A DNA stretch of 8,404 bases, from NCBI GenBank assembly GCA_023485185.1, contig JAMCZP010000068.1, forward strand, positions 1-8,404, given 5' to 3'. Position numbers and translations under genes: made by a program. Below are positions 1 to 6,708 of this stretch, one piece after another. Positions within the stretch are counted from its first letter, which is position 1, and every line of letters begins with the position of its first letter. Origin of the DNA: Gammaproteobacteria bacterium. Lineage in GTDB: Bacteria; Pseudomonadota; Gammaproteobacteria; Pseudomonadales; Halomonadaceae. A model generated the notes under the pieces. It ran no database searches and had not been told where the DNA came from. It worked only from the letters and a program-made list of their open reading frames with translations.

Positions 1-2216
1 CAGCCAAAGTATTTGCCAAAGCGGCCTGACTTTAACTGCATCTCAGAACCGCACTTGTCGCACTCGATCACCGGGCCATCGTAGCCCTTGATTTTGAACT
101 TGCCACTTTCTATTTCATAGCCATCACAGTCAGGGCTATTACCACAGATGTGTAGCTTACGGGTTTCATCAATCAGGTAGTTATCCATCGCAGTACCGCA
201 CTTGGTGCAGCGACGCTTAGCACGCAATGCGTTCGTTTCCGCCTCTTCACCCGCATCCTCAGCAACAGCCTCTTCACCGGGGATAAGGTCAATAGTGGTT
301 TTGCAGCGCTCTTTGGGCGGCAAATTGTAGCCACTACAACCCAGGAAAACGCCCGTTGAAGCCGTACGAATCTGCATATGACGGCCACAGCTTGGGCAAT
401 CGATATCCGTTGGTACCGGCTGATTGGGGCGCATACCGTCTTCGCTTTCAGCCTTGGCCAACTCTTCACGGAACTCGCCATAGAAAGCATCCAGCAGCGC
501 CTGCCAGTTACGCTCACCCTCAGCCACCTCATCAAGACTATCTTCCATACGTGCAGTGAACGAGAAGTCCATCAGGTCAGGGAACGACTCCTTCAGCCGC
601 TCAGTGACGATATCACCCAACTTTTCGGCGTAGAAGCGGCGGTTTTCCAGTTTTACATAGCCGCGATCCTGAATCGTTGAGATGATCGCAGCGTAGGTAG
701 ATGGCCGACCAATCCCCTGCTTTTCAAGCTCTTTGACCAAGCTTGCTTCCGTGTAACGCGGTGCTGGCTTGGTGAAGTGCTGCTGCGGATCAAGCGCTTC
801 CAGTGCCATAGGCGTGCCCTGGGGCAAATCAGGTAGGCTCTGGTCTTCGTTTTTGCCGCTGGGCTTCATCACCCGTGTATAGCCGTCAAATTTCAGCACC
901 CGGCCTTTAGCTCGCAGTTCATAGCCATCGACCTCGACACTTAAGGTGCTGGACAGATACTGCGCGGGAGTCATTTGGCAGGCTAAAAACTGGCGCCAGA
1001 TCAACTCATAAAGTCGTTCAGCGTCACGCTCCATGCCGGCCAAATCGGTGGCTTTCCGCTCAACACTGGAGGGGCGGATTGCTTCGTGAGCCTCTTGAGC
1101 GCTCTCTTTACTGCTGTAGCGATTAGGCGTTTCTGGCAAGTAGCGCTCACCGTACTCTTGACTAATGTAGCTGCGCGCACTTTCCACTGCGTCTTTCGAC
1201 AAATTAGTAGAGTCGGTACGCATATAGGTGATGTAGCCCGCCTCATAGAGACGCTGAGCCATGGTCATGGTTTTCTTCACAGAAAACCCTAACCGGCCAC
1301 TCGCCGCTTGCTGGAGCGTGGAGGTAATAAAGGGTGCCGTAGGCTTAGAGCTAGTGGGCTTATCCTCACGAGAAGTAATGGCCAACTTGGCTTTTCTGAG
1401 CTGCTCAATGCGCGCCAGCGTGTCTTTTTCAGACGTCGGCCGGAAAGCCTTACCGTCTTGACGCACTAATGCAAAGCGCACCAACTCGCCCTCTGGCGAG
1501 GCCAGATCGGCATGTACATCCCAGAACTCTTCAGGAATAAATGCCCGAATCTCACGCTCACGCTCTACGATTAAGCGAACCGCCACCGACTGCACGCGAC
1601 CGGCTGACAGGCCACGCGCTACTTTTGCCCATAGTAAGGGCGAAAGCATAAAGCCCACTACACGGTCGAGAAAGCGTCGCGCTTGCTGCGCCTCGACCCG
1701 GGGGATATTGAGCATTCCAGGAGCTTTGAACGCATCCTGAATGGCATTTTTAGTGATTTCATTAAAAACAACACGCTTGTAGCGACTGTCATCACCACCG
1801 ATGGTCTCGCGAAGGTGCCAAGCAATGGCCTCCCCCTCGCGGTCCAAATCCGTTGCGAGATAAACAGCGTCAGCTTTCTCGGCGAGCTTCTTCAGCTCGG
1901 CAACGACTTTTTCTTTTCCGGGCAGTACCTCGTAGCGAGCTTCCCAACCGTTATTGGGATCGATGCCCATGCGACGAATTAACTGATCTTGGCTTTTACG
2001 CTTTTTATAAACTTCTTTCTCTTCCGCCGACATCTTACGTGTCGCTGCGGCTTGGCGTGCGCGCTCCTGAGGGTCGGAGGCTGCCTTACCTGAGCCGCTG
2101 GTCGGCAGGTCACGAATGTGACCTACGCTCGACTTTACGATGAAATCGTTGCCGAGATATTTGTTAATCGTCTTCGCTTTAGCTGGCGACTCGACGATGA
2201 CCAGTGACTTGCCCAT
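1..2216 (-). CDS. topA: DNA topoisomerase I (type IA), C-terminus cut by window edge
   Basis: This enzyme relaxes negative supercoils by passing DNA strands through a transient single-strand break, with a 5'-phosphotyrosine intermediate. The reading frame is open from the ATG at 2216-2214 to the left edge: 738 codons plus two bases (TG, probably the start of a Cys). It opens [16 protein letters not shown], the Toprim start. The metal-binding acidic motif is TDLDREGE, with D123, D125 and E127. The catalytic tyrosine is Y331 in [10 protein letters not shown] (codon 1224-1226). Zinc finger 1 has C607, C610, C627 and C638. Finger 2 follows with RRCTKCG and later HICGN/DCDGY, and the first Cys pair of finger 3 (ECDKCG) lies just before the edge. 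About 130 residues are missing compared with E. coli (865 aa). A GGAG sits 4 nt before the ATG, a slightly short spacing. The motifs fall about 12 residues later than in E. coli because of a longer charged loop after the Toprim start. The frame shows no break. Confidence 0.97.
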   Translation of the reverse strand, partial: MGKSLVIVESPAKAKTINKYLGNDFIVKSSVGHIRDLPTSGSGKAASDPQERARQAAATRKMSAEEKEVYKKRKSQDQLIRRMGIDPNNGWEARYEVLPGKEKVVAELKKLAEKADAVYLATDLDREGEAIAWHLRETIGGDDSRYKRVVFNEITKNAIQDAFKAPGMLNIPRVEAQQARRFLDRVVGFMLSPLLWAKVARGLSAGRVQSVAVRLIVEREREIRAFIPEEFWDVHADLASPEGELVRFALVRQDGKAFRPTSEKDTLARIEQLRKAKLAITSREDKPTSSKPTAPFITSTLQQAASGRLGFSVKKTMTMAQRLYEAGYITYMRTDSTNLSKDAVESARSYISQEYGERYLPETPNRYSSKESAQEAHEAIRPSSVERKATDLAGMERDAERLYELIWRQFLACQMTPAQYLSSTLSVEVDGYELRAKGRVLKFDGYTRVMKPSGKNEDQSLPDLPQGTPMALEALDPQQHFTKPAPRYTEASLVKELEKQGIGRPSTYAAIISTIQDRGYVKLENRRFYAEKLGDIVTERLKESFPDLMDFSFTARMEDSLDEVAEGERNWQALLDAFYGEFREELAKAESEDGMRPNQPVPTDIDCPSCGRHMQIRTASTGVFLGCSGYNLPPKERCKTTIDLIPGEEAVAEDAGEEAETNALRAKRRCTKCGTAMDNYLIDETRKLHICGNSPDCDGYEIESGKFKIKGYDGPVIECDKCGSEMQLKSGRFGKYFG

Positions 2217-2220
2217 AGTG

Positions 2221-2224
2221 CTCC
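2221..2224 (-). promoter_or_regulatory. topA ribosome-binding site
   Basis: The minus strand reads GGAG, then CACT, then the topA ATG. The 4-nt spacer is shorter than usual. A second purine stretch, AGGAAA, lies about 10 nt upstream of the ATG. No other in-frame start codon is needed, because the protein begins with the canonical TopA N-terminus. Confidence 0.6.
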
Positions 2225-2269
2225 ATTTCCTAATGCACGGGCTGTCTCGCACGTGCTCTGAATTCGGTG

Positions 2270-2308
2270 CCGTATCATCGGGGTACAACCGCCCGAGAAA
2301 TGATACGG
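2270..2308. repeat. Inverted repeat / hairpin in topA leader
   Basis: CCGTATCAT (2270-2278) is matched perfectly by ATGATACGG (2300-2308). Inside it, CGGG (2279-2282) pairs with CCCG (2292-2295), leaving a 4-nt bulge (AGAA) on one side and a 9-nt loop. It lies 54 to 92 nt upstream of the topA ATG. Neither strand has a T-run after it, so it does not look like a terminator. It could be an operator or a structured 5' leader of topA; the function is unknown. Confidence 0.65.
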
Positions 2309-2400
2309 ATGAAAAAATGCGCCTACCCTACCCCAGCCCTTAGCTAAGTGCTAGTGGCAACCAAGCCGTCGAGAGAATCCCTAGATTTCAGGCAACCAAG

Positions 2401-2406
2401 GTTATA
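2401..2406 (-). promoter_or_regulatory. Possible topA promoter -10 element
   Basis: TATAAC on the minus strand matches 5 of 6 bases of the sigma70 -10 consensus and lies about 185 nt upstream of the topA ATG. No good -35 hexamer is seen 16 to 18 nt upstream, so this is only the best candidate in an interval that must contain a promoter. If used, the transcript would carry the inverted repeat at 2270-2308 in its leader. Confidence 0.25.
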
Positions 2407-2470
2407 TTTCAGATAAATAGTAGCTAGACACTAGACTGACACTGGCTTTACGGCAACCCAAAAGGCGCTG

Positions 2471-2507
2471 AAACAAACAAAACGCCCCCACCAGATAGGC
2501 GGGGGCG
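2471..2507 (-). terminator. Rho-independent terminator of the DUF3141 gene
   Basis: The minus strand reads CGCCCCC, an inner GCC/GGT arm pair around a short loop, GGGGGCG, then TTTTGTTTGTTT. The outer stem is 7 bp of almost pure G:C (2501-2507 with 2483-2489). Two further C:G pairs form inside after one mismatch. The U-rich tail is interrupted only by G. It begins about 20 nt after the DUF3141 stop codon and therefore ends that transcript before topA. Confidence 0.88.
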
Positions 2508-2527
2508 CGTTGAGCTAATGCACTGTT

Positions 2528-5161
2528 TTAAGGTTTTTTCGGAGACTTATCAGTCCCACTAGTGTTATCAGACGTTGGTGTTTGCTTGCTTTCTGTTTCA
2601 TTAGGTGCCGAAGAAGTGGCCGCCTTGACATTAGTTGCTGCGGTTGGCTTCACTGATGTTAGTTTAGCCCCCTCTGGCTTAGCAGGCTCAGACTTGGCCG
2701 GCGCTGCTGGACTTGCTGCTTCAGGCTTGGCTGCCACCGGCTTTGCAGGTTCTGCTTTGACTGCAGTTGGCTTAACGGCTTTTGGCACGGGCTTAGCAGT
2801 AACCTCTGCTTTAGCGTTCGCTGCTGGCGCCTTGGCTGCAGGTTTAGCCTCTTTTTTGACCGCGTTCGGCTTAGCTTGTGCCTTAGGTTTGGCTGGCGCT
2901 ACTGCTTTAGGTGGACGCGCTTTATCAAATAACGCTTTGATTTGAGTAAAACGCTCAGCGGCATGCTCAGAAAGCTCACCACTGGCGCCAAACACATGCT
3001 CAAGGTGTTTTATGTGGCCGTCTATTTCACTGTTAGTTTGGCCAGCAAGCAGGTCAGGCAGTGAGTCCAACGCCTTCTCGCGATCCAGCTTCAAAATAAA
3101 GAACTGCTCACGCACCAGGTGTTTAAACTCACTAAGCTTAATGCCTGGCTCAAGCTCTGACCGCGAGGCGCGCAAACGCTTAAAGTTACGCTCATCTGTG
3201 GCCGGAGCACCGCCCAATACATAAATCACTGAACGCATCACCGCTTCATGGGCGCCACCGTTAGCGATCTTCTCACGCAAGGCCTCCTGACGCTGTTTAA
3301 CAAAGCGACGGTGTTCAGGCTCAGCGCCCGGACGAATACGGTGAACATGGGCATCCCCGTAGAGCCCAACGGCAGCCTGCAGAAGCGGCTGGCCATAGAT
3401 ATCCATAAACATTTTTTCAGTATTGCTATCACGCAAATCACGCATCGCGTTCAGGCTAGCAACCAACTGGTCTGAACCCATGGTTTCAAGCGTCTTGAAT
3501 AGATTATCTTGCGACACTGGATGGCGATTTTCGCGTATCGCATCCGCCATCACGGGTAGTGGCACTGACAGCGGATTGCGATCCGACAACAGCTTATAGC
3601 CCATACGGATCGGGTGCATGCGACGCATGAACCGCGCGGACTCTGGCGTAATCACAGCTTTTATCCAGGGCTGAACGAACAGCCGATACATGCCAAGATT
3701 TATTTCAGAAATACGCGCCACTGTTGCGAAACGACGGTCGTCTTCAGGTTTGTGCATGACAGCACTATCGAGCTCTGTAAAATCACGGGCCTGGAATTCA
3801 AGTAGGTAATCCCGCTCAAATAACGCTGCATCTTCACCCTCTTCTGCAGACGTTATCGTCGTCTCATATAAGCCTGGGGGCAGCACGTCGATATAATCCA
3901 TGTTCGCCGTGAACTCGGTATGCTCTTTACGCGATACACTGCCGGATACAAAAATGCCCAAGTGACCAGTCGTATCGTGCTGGCAATAGACGATGGTCTG
4001 CTCGTTAGCAATAATGTCATCGACATCTTCATACAAATCACGAATCCAGCCCAGGGCTTGGGGCGGTGGGGTAATGTCATCCCCACGCGAGCAGAAGACC
4101 ACGACTGGCGAACGCACATTGCGCAAGTCTATGCGACGCCCATCATGTGTTACCAACTGCGCAGTAGACAGACGATTACCAATAAACAAATTATCGACGA
4201 TATATTGAATCTCTTCCCCACCTAGAACGACATGACCGCCCCACCAGCGCTCAAACTCGAGGTATCGACCTGCTTCTGTATCGATATTGTCATAAAGGTG
4301 GTACTGCTTTTTCCAGTAAGTATTGGCAGGATTAAGACGCTCAAAGTTTTGTACCAGCAAAGCGCCATCAAAAAGGCCGTTACCGAGATCACTGGCGAGC
4401 GCAGTCATCCAGCTTCCTCCCGACATACCACCGGTATAGCGCATCGGCGCTTTACCATGCTCACCCGCCCAGTATGAGAGCGGCGCCCCCGCTATCAAGA
4501 TAGGGCCAAACACGTCAGGCTCAAGTGCCGCCGCCATCATTAGCTGCCAGCCCGCCTGACAATTGCCCACTACCATTGGTTTTTCAGTGGTTTCCGGATG
4601 CAATTCAATAACGTGTCGTAAAAAGGCAATTTCGGACTCGACCACATCCTCAACGGTTTGGCCTGGCTCTGGGAATGGCAGAAAGCCAATAAAGTAGCAG
4701 GGGTGACCTGCTTTAAGCGCCACACCTAGCTCACTGTCGGGTTTAAAACCACCAATCCCTGGCCCATGCCCTGCACGCGGATCTACGACCACAAAGGGGC
4801 GTTTTTTTAGATCAATTTCAGTACCTTCATGGGGCAATACACGTAACAGCTCATAGTTGGTTGGGCGTGGCAAAGTCCGCCCGTCCATCAACACTTCGGT
4901 ATTGAAACCAAGCACACTGGGCTTGGTTTGCTCCATATGTTCAAGGTACTGATTGCCACGCTCGCGCATTACATCAAAATATAAAACGCTACGCTCAACG
5001 CTATCGCGCCAGTAATCAAATGCCGCTCGTCCGAACCCGAAAGGGTCAAATAAAGAAACAAGCGCCTCGCTACCAGGCACACTAGTGGAACCATTTTTTT
5101 GCTTCAGCCATCCACTTGTAAGAGCGGCACCAGGAAGCAAAGGATTGGCGAGAAAGTTCAT
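2528..5161 (-). CDS. DUF3141 protein, PHA-synthase-like alpha/beta hydrolase with Lys/Ala/Pro-rich tail
   Basis: This protein of about 877 residues matches the DUF3141 family, whose members are sometimes labelled poly(3-hydroxyalkanoate) synthase without proof. Seen here: an N-terminal part with FDYWRDSVERS; an alpha/beta-hydrolase core with a nucleophile elbow GNCQAGW (C201), a Cys version of the lipase box like the GxCxGG of PhaC; GDDITPP with D361, like the PhaC catalytic Asp; and TGHLG with H400, like the PhaC catalytic His. A helical region follows, and from about residue 747 a tail rich in K, A and P (roughly 21 Lys against 6 Glu in 100 residues), ending in about 30 Ser/Thr-rich residues. 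No signal peptide or membrane segment is evident. The start at 5161 is preferred because GGAG lies 5 nt before it; an ATG four codons upstream (5173) has no such site. The gene stands alone, with its own terminator. The substrate is unknown. Confidence 0.85.
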   Translation of the reverse strand: MNFLANPLLPGAALTSGWLKQKNGSTSVPGSEALVSLFDPFGFGRAAFDYWRDSVERSVLYFDVMRERGNQYLEHMEQTKPSVLGFNTEVLMDGRTLPRPTNYELLRVLPHEGTEIDLKKRPFVVVDPRAGHGPGIGGFKPDSELGVALKAGHPCYFIGFLPFPEPGQTVEDVVESEIAFLRHVIELHPETTEKPMVVGNCQAGWQLMMAAALEPDVFGPILIAGAPLSYWAGEHGKAPMRYTGGMSGGSWMTALASDLGNGLFDGALLVQNFERLNPANTYWKKQYHLYDNIDTEAGRYLEFERWWGGHVVLGGEEIQYIVDNLFIGNRLSTAQLVTHDGRRIDLRNVRSPVVVFCSRGDDITPPPQALGWIRDLYEDVDDIIANEQTIVYCQHDTTGHLGIFVSGSVSRKEHTEFTANMDYIDVLPPGLYETTITSAEEGEDAALFERDYLLEFQARDFTELDSAVMHKPEDDRRFATVARISEINLGMYRLFVQPWIKAVITPESARFMRRMHPIRMGYKLLSDRNPLSVPLPVMADAIRENRHPVSQDNLFKTLETMGSDQLVASLNAMRDLRDSNTEKMFMDIYGQPLLQAAVGLYGDAHVHRIRPGAEPEHRRFVKQRQEALREKIANGGAHEAVMRSVIYVLGGAPATDERNFKRLRASRSELEPGIKLSEFKHLVREQFFILKLDREKALDSLPDLLAGQTNSEIDGHIKHLEHVFGASGELSEHAAERFTQIKALFDKARPPKAVAPAKPKAQAKPNAVKKEAKPAAKAPAANAKAEVTAKPVPKAVKPTAVKAEPAKPVAAKPEAASPAAPAKSEPAKPEGAKLTSVKPTAATNVKAATSSAPNETESKQTPTSDNTSGTDKSPKKP
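2531..2923 (-). repeat. Low-complexity coding repeat (K/A/P-rich tail of DUF3141 protein)
   Basis: The 3' end of the DUF3141 gene encodes imperfect short units such as AKPKAQAKP, AEPAKPVAAKPEAA and SEPAKPEGAK. On the plus strand this appears as repeated GGCTTxGCxG-like units between about 2660 and 2900. Because of its composition, the antisense strand is open for 127 codons (2562-2945), which is an artefact. Such arrays often vary in length between strains. Confidence 0.75.
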
Positions 5162-5166
5162 AGGTT

Positions 5167-5170
5167 CTCC
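5167..5170 (-). promoter_or_regulatory. Ribosome-binding site that decides the DUF3141 start
   Basis: The minus strand reads GGAG, then AACCT, then ATG (5161-5159). This is a good core with standard spacing. The alternative in-frame ATG at 5173-5171 overlaps this region and has only AUCAACCCA-type sequence before it, so the downstream ATG is the better start. Confidence 0.65.
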
Positions 5171-5174
5171 CATT

Positions 5175-5199
5175 GGGTTGATGCATCGGCATCAATCCC
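5175..5199 (-). promoter_or_regulatory. Hairpin just upstream of the DUF3141 ribosome-binding site
   Basis: TTGATGC (5178-5184) and GCATCAA (5189-5195) form a perfect 7-bp stem with a 4-nt loop, extended by GGG/CCC across a single bulged base. It ends about 5 nt before the Shine-Dalgarno GGAG. A third copy, TGATGC at 5208-5213, could compete for the same GCATCA arm. A role in translation control is an inference. Confidence 0.45.
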
Positions 5200-5221
5200 G
5201 AAAGCAATGATGCTGCAGTGC

Positions 5222-5227
5222 AATATA
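5222..5227 (-). promoter_or_regulatory. Possible DUF3141 promoter -10 element (sigma38-like)
   Basis: The minus strand reads CTATATT, a 5-of-6 match to TATAAT and a 6-of-7 match to the sigma38-preferred CTATACT. No convincing -35 lies 17 nt upstream, which is tolerated better by sigma38 than sigma70. The predicted transcript start near 5215 would give a leader of about 55 nt containing the hairpin at 5175-5199. Confidence 0.3.
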
Positions 5228-5297
5228 GTTTAGGCTACATCGGCCATGCCGTCGAACTTTAACCCAGACAAATAACACCAATGCGACTAATGATCTC

Positions 5298-5309
5298 CTG
5301 CTTAGGCAG
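5298..5309. promoter_or_regulatory. CTGC-N4-GCAG dyad, candidate operator
   Basis: CTGC, TTAG, GCAG form a perfect two-fold symmetric site about 140 nt upstream of the DUF3141 start. PhaR-type regulators of PHA genes in alphaproteobacteria are reported to bind CTGC-N3/4-GCAG. No PhaR is visible in the window, so the assignment is speculative; the dyad itself is certain. Confidence 0.3.
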
Positions 5310-5330
5310 CTCAAAAGCTTCAGTGTTAGC

Positions 5331-5547
5331 ATGCTTTTCGCTGGCGATGAAGCATGAAATTGCATTAATGCTTACGTCGATATAGGGCGTCCACTAGCAC
5401 ATGTCAATGGTCCATAAAACGACCGCCCAATAGTAATACCGATGCTTTCGCCCTAATGCTGAAGGGGATCAGGCGGTGTCTTGTTGGTTAGTAGATATGT
5501 TACATTAACGCCTATTAGTCTGATTGATTAACTGATCCGTTAAGCAT
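5331..5547. repeat. Cluster of ATGCTT motifs
   Basis: ATGCTT occurs at 5331-5336, 5368-5373 and 5442-5447 on the plus strand and at 5350-5355 and 5542-5547 on the minus strand. In every case a CG follows within six bases (ATGCTTTTCGC, ATGCTTTCGC, ATGCTTACG, ATGCTTCATCG, ATGCTTAACGG). The copies at 5331 and 5350 form an inverted repeat, as do those at 5350 and 5368. About 0.2 copies would be expected by chance in a region this size. The function is unknown. Confidence 0.5.
5481..5509 (+). promoter_or_regulatory. Weak lipA promoter candidate
   Basis: TTGTTG (5481-5486) is followed after 17 nt by ATTAAC (5504-5509); TACATT (5501-5506) is an alternative -10 with an offset -35. The matches are poor, but this is the most AT-rich stretch between the divergent genes and sits about 90 nt before the lipA ATG. 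Confidence 0.25.
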
Positions 5548-5550
5548 CAA
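5524..5550. promoter_or_regulatory. Interrupted dyad in the lipA upstream region
   Basis: TTGAT-TAAC (5524-5532) mirrors GTTA-AGC-ATCAA (5539-5550): all nine bases of the left arm are complemented, with a 3-nt bulge on the right. It lies 52 to 78 nt upstream of the lipA ATG. The outer halves look like FNR half-sites, but the spacing is wrong for FNR. It could be an operator or a leader hairpin. Confidence 0.35.
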
Positions 5551-5584
5551 TTGGCAGGTTTGTATCCCATGCCGGTCGCACAAT

Positions 5585-5591
5585 AGAGAGG
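5585..5591 (+). promoter_or_regulatory. lipA ribosome-binding site
   Basis: AGAGAGG precedes the ATG at 5602 by 10 nt, a slightly long but acceptable spacing. It supports the start at 5602 over the internal in-frame ATGs at codons 21 and 28. Confidence 0.5.
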
Positions 5592-5601
5592 CTCTGTCAC
5601 T

Positions 5602-6660
5602 ATGAGCAATAACCCCACCCAACGCGTGTCTAGTGGTGAAAAATACCGCAATGAACATGGCATGTCGGTGATCAAAGATGGCATGAAGCAGCGTAAAGAG
5701 CAGGTAGATGCCCCTACTCTTGAGCGCAAGCCAAAGTGGCTACGAGCCCAGATCCCGGGTGGCGAGCGTTTTGAAGCGGTTAAAAAAAATGTCGCAACAC
5801 ATCGGTTAAGCACGGTCTGTGCTGAATCTCACTGCCCTAATATGGGCGAGTGTTGGAGTAACGGTACCGCCACGATCATGCTGATGGGGTCAGTGTGTAC
5901 CCGCGCCTGCCGCTTTTGCGCGGTGGATACCGGCAATCCCCAGGGCTGGTTAGATCATGAAGAGCCTGAAAACACCGCAAAATCGGTTGAGCTAATGGGC
6001 TTGCGTTATATCGTGTTGACTTCAGTTGACCGTGACGATCTGGACGATGGCGGTGCAACCCATTACGCAAACTGTATCCGAGCCATTAAAGCGCGTACGC
6101 CTGATGTCGTTGTAGAAGCGCTAACCCCCGACTTTGATGGCGAAGCAGCCGCTATTGAGCGGGTAGTTGATTCCGGCTTACAGGTATTCGCGCAGAATGT
6201 TGAAACAGTCGAGCGTTTAACAAGCCGTGTACGTGACCCGCGGGCAGGCTATCGCAAAACGCTTGATGTGCTTGCCCATGCCAAGCGCTACCGCCCTGAT
6301 ATCATCACAAAGACTAGCTTGATGCTCGGTTTAGGCGAGACCGATGAAGAGATATTAAAAACCTTTGATGACCTGCGTGAGATTGGTGTCGATATCGTGA
6401 CACTCGGCCAGTATCTGCGGCCGACTAAAAATCACTTATCTGTAGAGCGTTGGGTAACACCTGAAGAATTTGATCGCTACCGTGTTATTGGCCTGGAAAA
6501 AGGCTTTATGGAAGTCCCCTCCGGCCCCTTAGTGCGCTCAAGCTATCGCGCTGACAGGGTCTTTGAGAAAAACAATTTGGGACTTGCCTCCCCGGCTTCA
6601 GTGCCCGGACAGGAACAGGAAACAAACCCTAATATTATTCCAGCACTGAACGTAGGATAG
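5602..6660 (+). CDS. lipA: Lipoyl synthase (radical SAM)
   Basis: LipA inserts two sulfur atoms into the octanoyl chain carried on lipoyl domains (E2 of pyruvate and 2-oxoglutarate dehydrogenase, GcvH), using one [4Fe-4S] cluster for SAM cleavage and sacrificing a second as the sulfur donor. All diagnostic residues are present in the 352-residue product. The auxiliary-cluster motif CX4CX5C has C73, C78 and C84. The radical SAM motif CTRACRFC has C99, C103 and C106. SVDRDDL is at 141-147, GLGETDEE at 243-250, and the C-terminal RSSY at 312-315 supplies the serine ligand. The segment [20 protein letters not shown] resembles mitochondrial LIAS and Legionella-type enzymes rather than the FNHNLETVPRLY type of E. 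coli and Pseudomonas. About 25 low-complexity residues follow the core at the C-terminus. The protein is roughly 30 residues longer than E. coli LipA. Transcription runs toward lipB on the other strand. Confidence 0.97.
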   Translation: MSNNPTQRVSSGEKYRNEHGMSVIKDGMKQRKEQVDAPTLERKPKWLRAQIPGGERFEAVKKNVATHRLSTVCAESHCPNMGECWSNGTATIMLMGSVCTRACRFCAVDTGNPQGWLDHEEPENTAKSVELMGLRYIVLTSVDRDDLDDGGATHYANCIRAIKARTPDVVVEALTPDFDGEAAAIERVVDSGLQVFAQNVETVERLTSRVRDPRAGYRKTLDVLAHAKRYRPDIITKTSLMLGLGETDEEILKTFDDLREIGVDIVTLGQYLRPTKNHLSVERWVTPEEFDRYRVIGLEKGFMEVPSGPLVRSSYRADRVFEKNNLGLASPASVPGQEQETNPNIIPALNVG

Positions 6661-6670
6661 GCTTAAACGC

Positions 6671-6701
6671 AGCGCCATCCGAAAATCATTAAGATGGCGC
6701 T
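6671..6701. terminator. Hairpin between convergent lipA and lipB, possible bidirectional terminator
   Basis: AGCGCCATC (6671-6679) and GATGGCGCT (6693-6701) form a perfect 9-bp stem around a 13-nt A/T-rich loop, placed 10 nt after the lipA stop and 7 nt after the lipB stop. The tails are weak: only a couple of T on the plus strand and GCGTTTAAGC on the minus strand. The position between convergent genes supports a terminator, though an inefficient one by sequence. Confidence 0.6.
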
Positions 6702-6708
6702 TCAACAC

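Larger units (their letters stand above)
2217..2527. other. Gene-free interval: topA leader and DUF3141 terminator
   Basis: These 311 bases between the DUF3141 stop codon and the topA start hold no credible coding region. From right to left (transcription direction) they hold the rho-independent terminator of the DUF3141 gene, a stretch with short GGCAACC direct repeats and several CTAG tetramers, a possible topA -10 element (TATAAC on the minus strand, 2401-2406), an interrupted 9-bp inverted repeat at 2270-2308, an 8-bp palindrome GCACGTGC at 2249-2256, and the topA ribosome-binding site. The terminator implies that topA has its own promoter in this interval. Confidence 0.7.
5162..5601. other. 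Divergent intergenic region between the DUF3141 gene and lipA
   Basis: No credible coding sequence is found in these roughly 440 bases. The flanking genes diverge, so both promoters should lie here. The region holds a possible DUF3141 promoter near 5222-5227, hairpin-forming GCATCA/TGATGC segments at 5178-5213, a CTGC-N4-GCAG dyad at 5298-5309, five ATGCTT hexamers (5331, 5368 and 5442 on plus; 5350 and 5542 on minus), a 10-bp palindrome GCATTAATGC at 5362-5371, a weak lipA promoter candidate at 5481-5509, and an interrupted dyad at 5524-5550. Confidence 0.7.

Noticed and set aside
1683..1982. Plus-strand frames overlapping topA, such as this one of 99 codons
   Set aside because: They lie wholly opposite conserved TopA coding sequence and have no recognisable motifs.
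2249..2256. 8-bp palindrome GCACGTGC in the topA leader
   Set aside because: A single short palindrome with no second copy and no known site in this setting; chance is a sufficient explanation.
2562..2945. 127-codon plus-strand open frame rich in Ala, Gly and Leu
   Set aside because: It is exactly antisense to the K/A/P-rich tail of the DUF3141 gene, whose codon composition keeps the opposite strand open. It has no family resemblance.
3853..4225. Overlapping frames of 70-100 codons on both strands inside the DUF3141 gene
   Set aside because: The conserved DUF3141 frame runs through here, including its Asp and His motifs; the others are out-of-frame shadows.
5547..5813. 88-codon minus-strand frame overlapping the lipA start
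   Set aside because: It is antisense to the lipA N-terminus and shows no homology. Its presence would conflict with the lipA leader.
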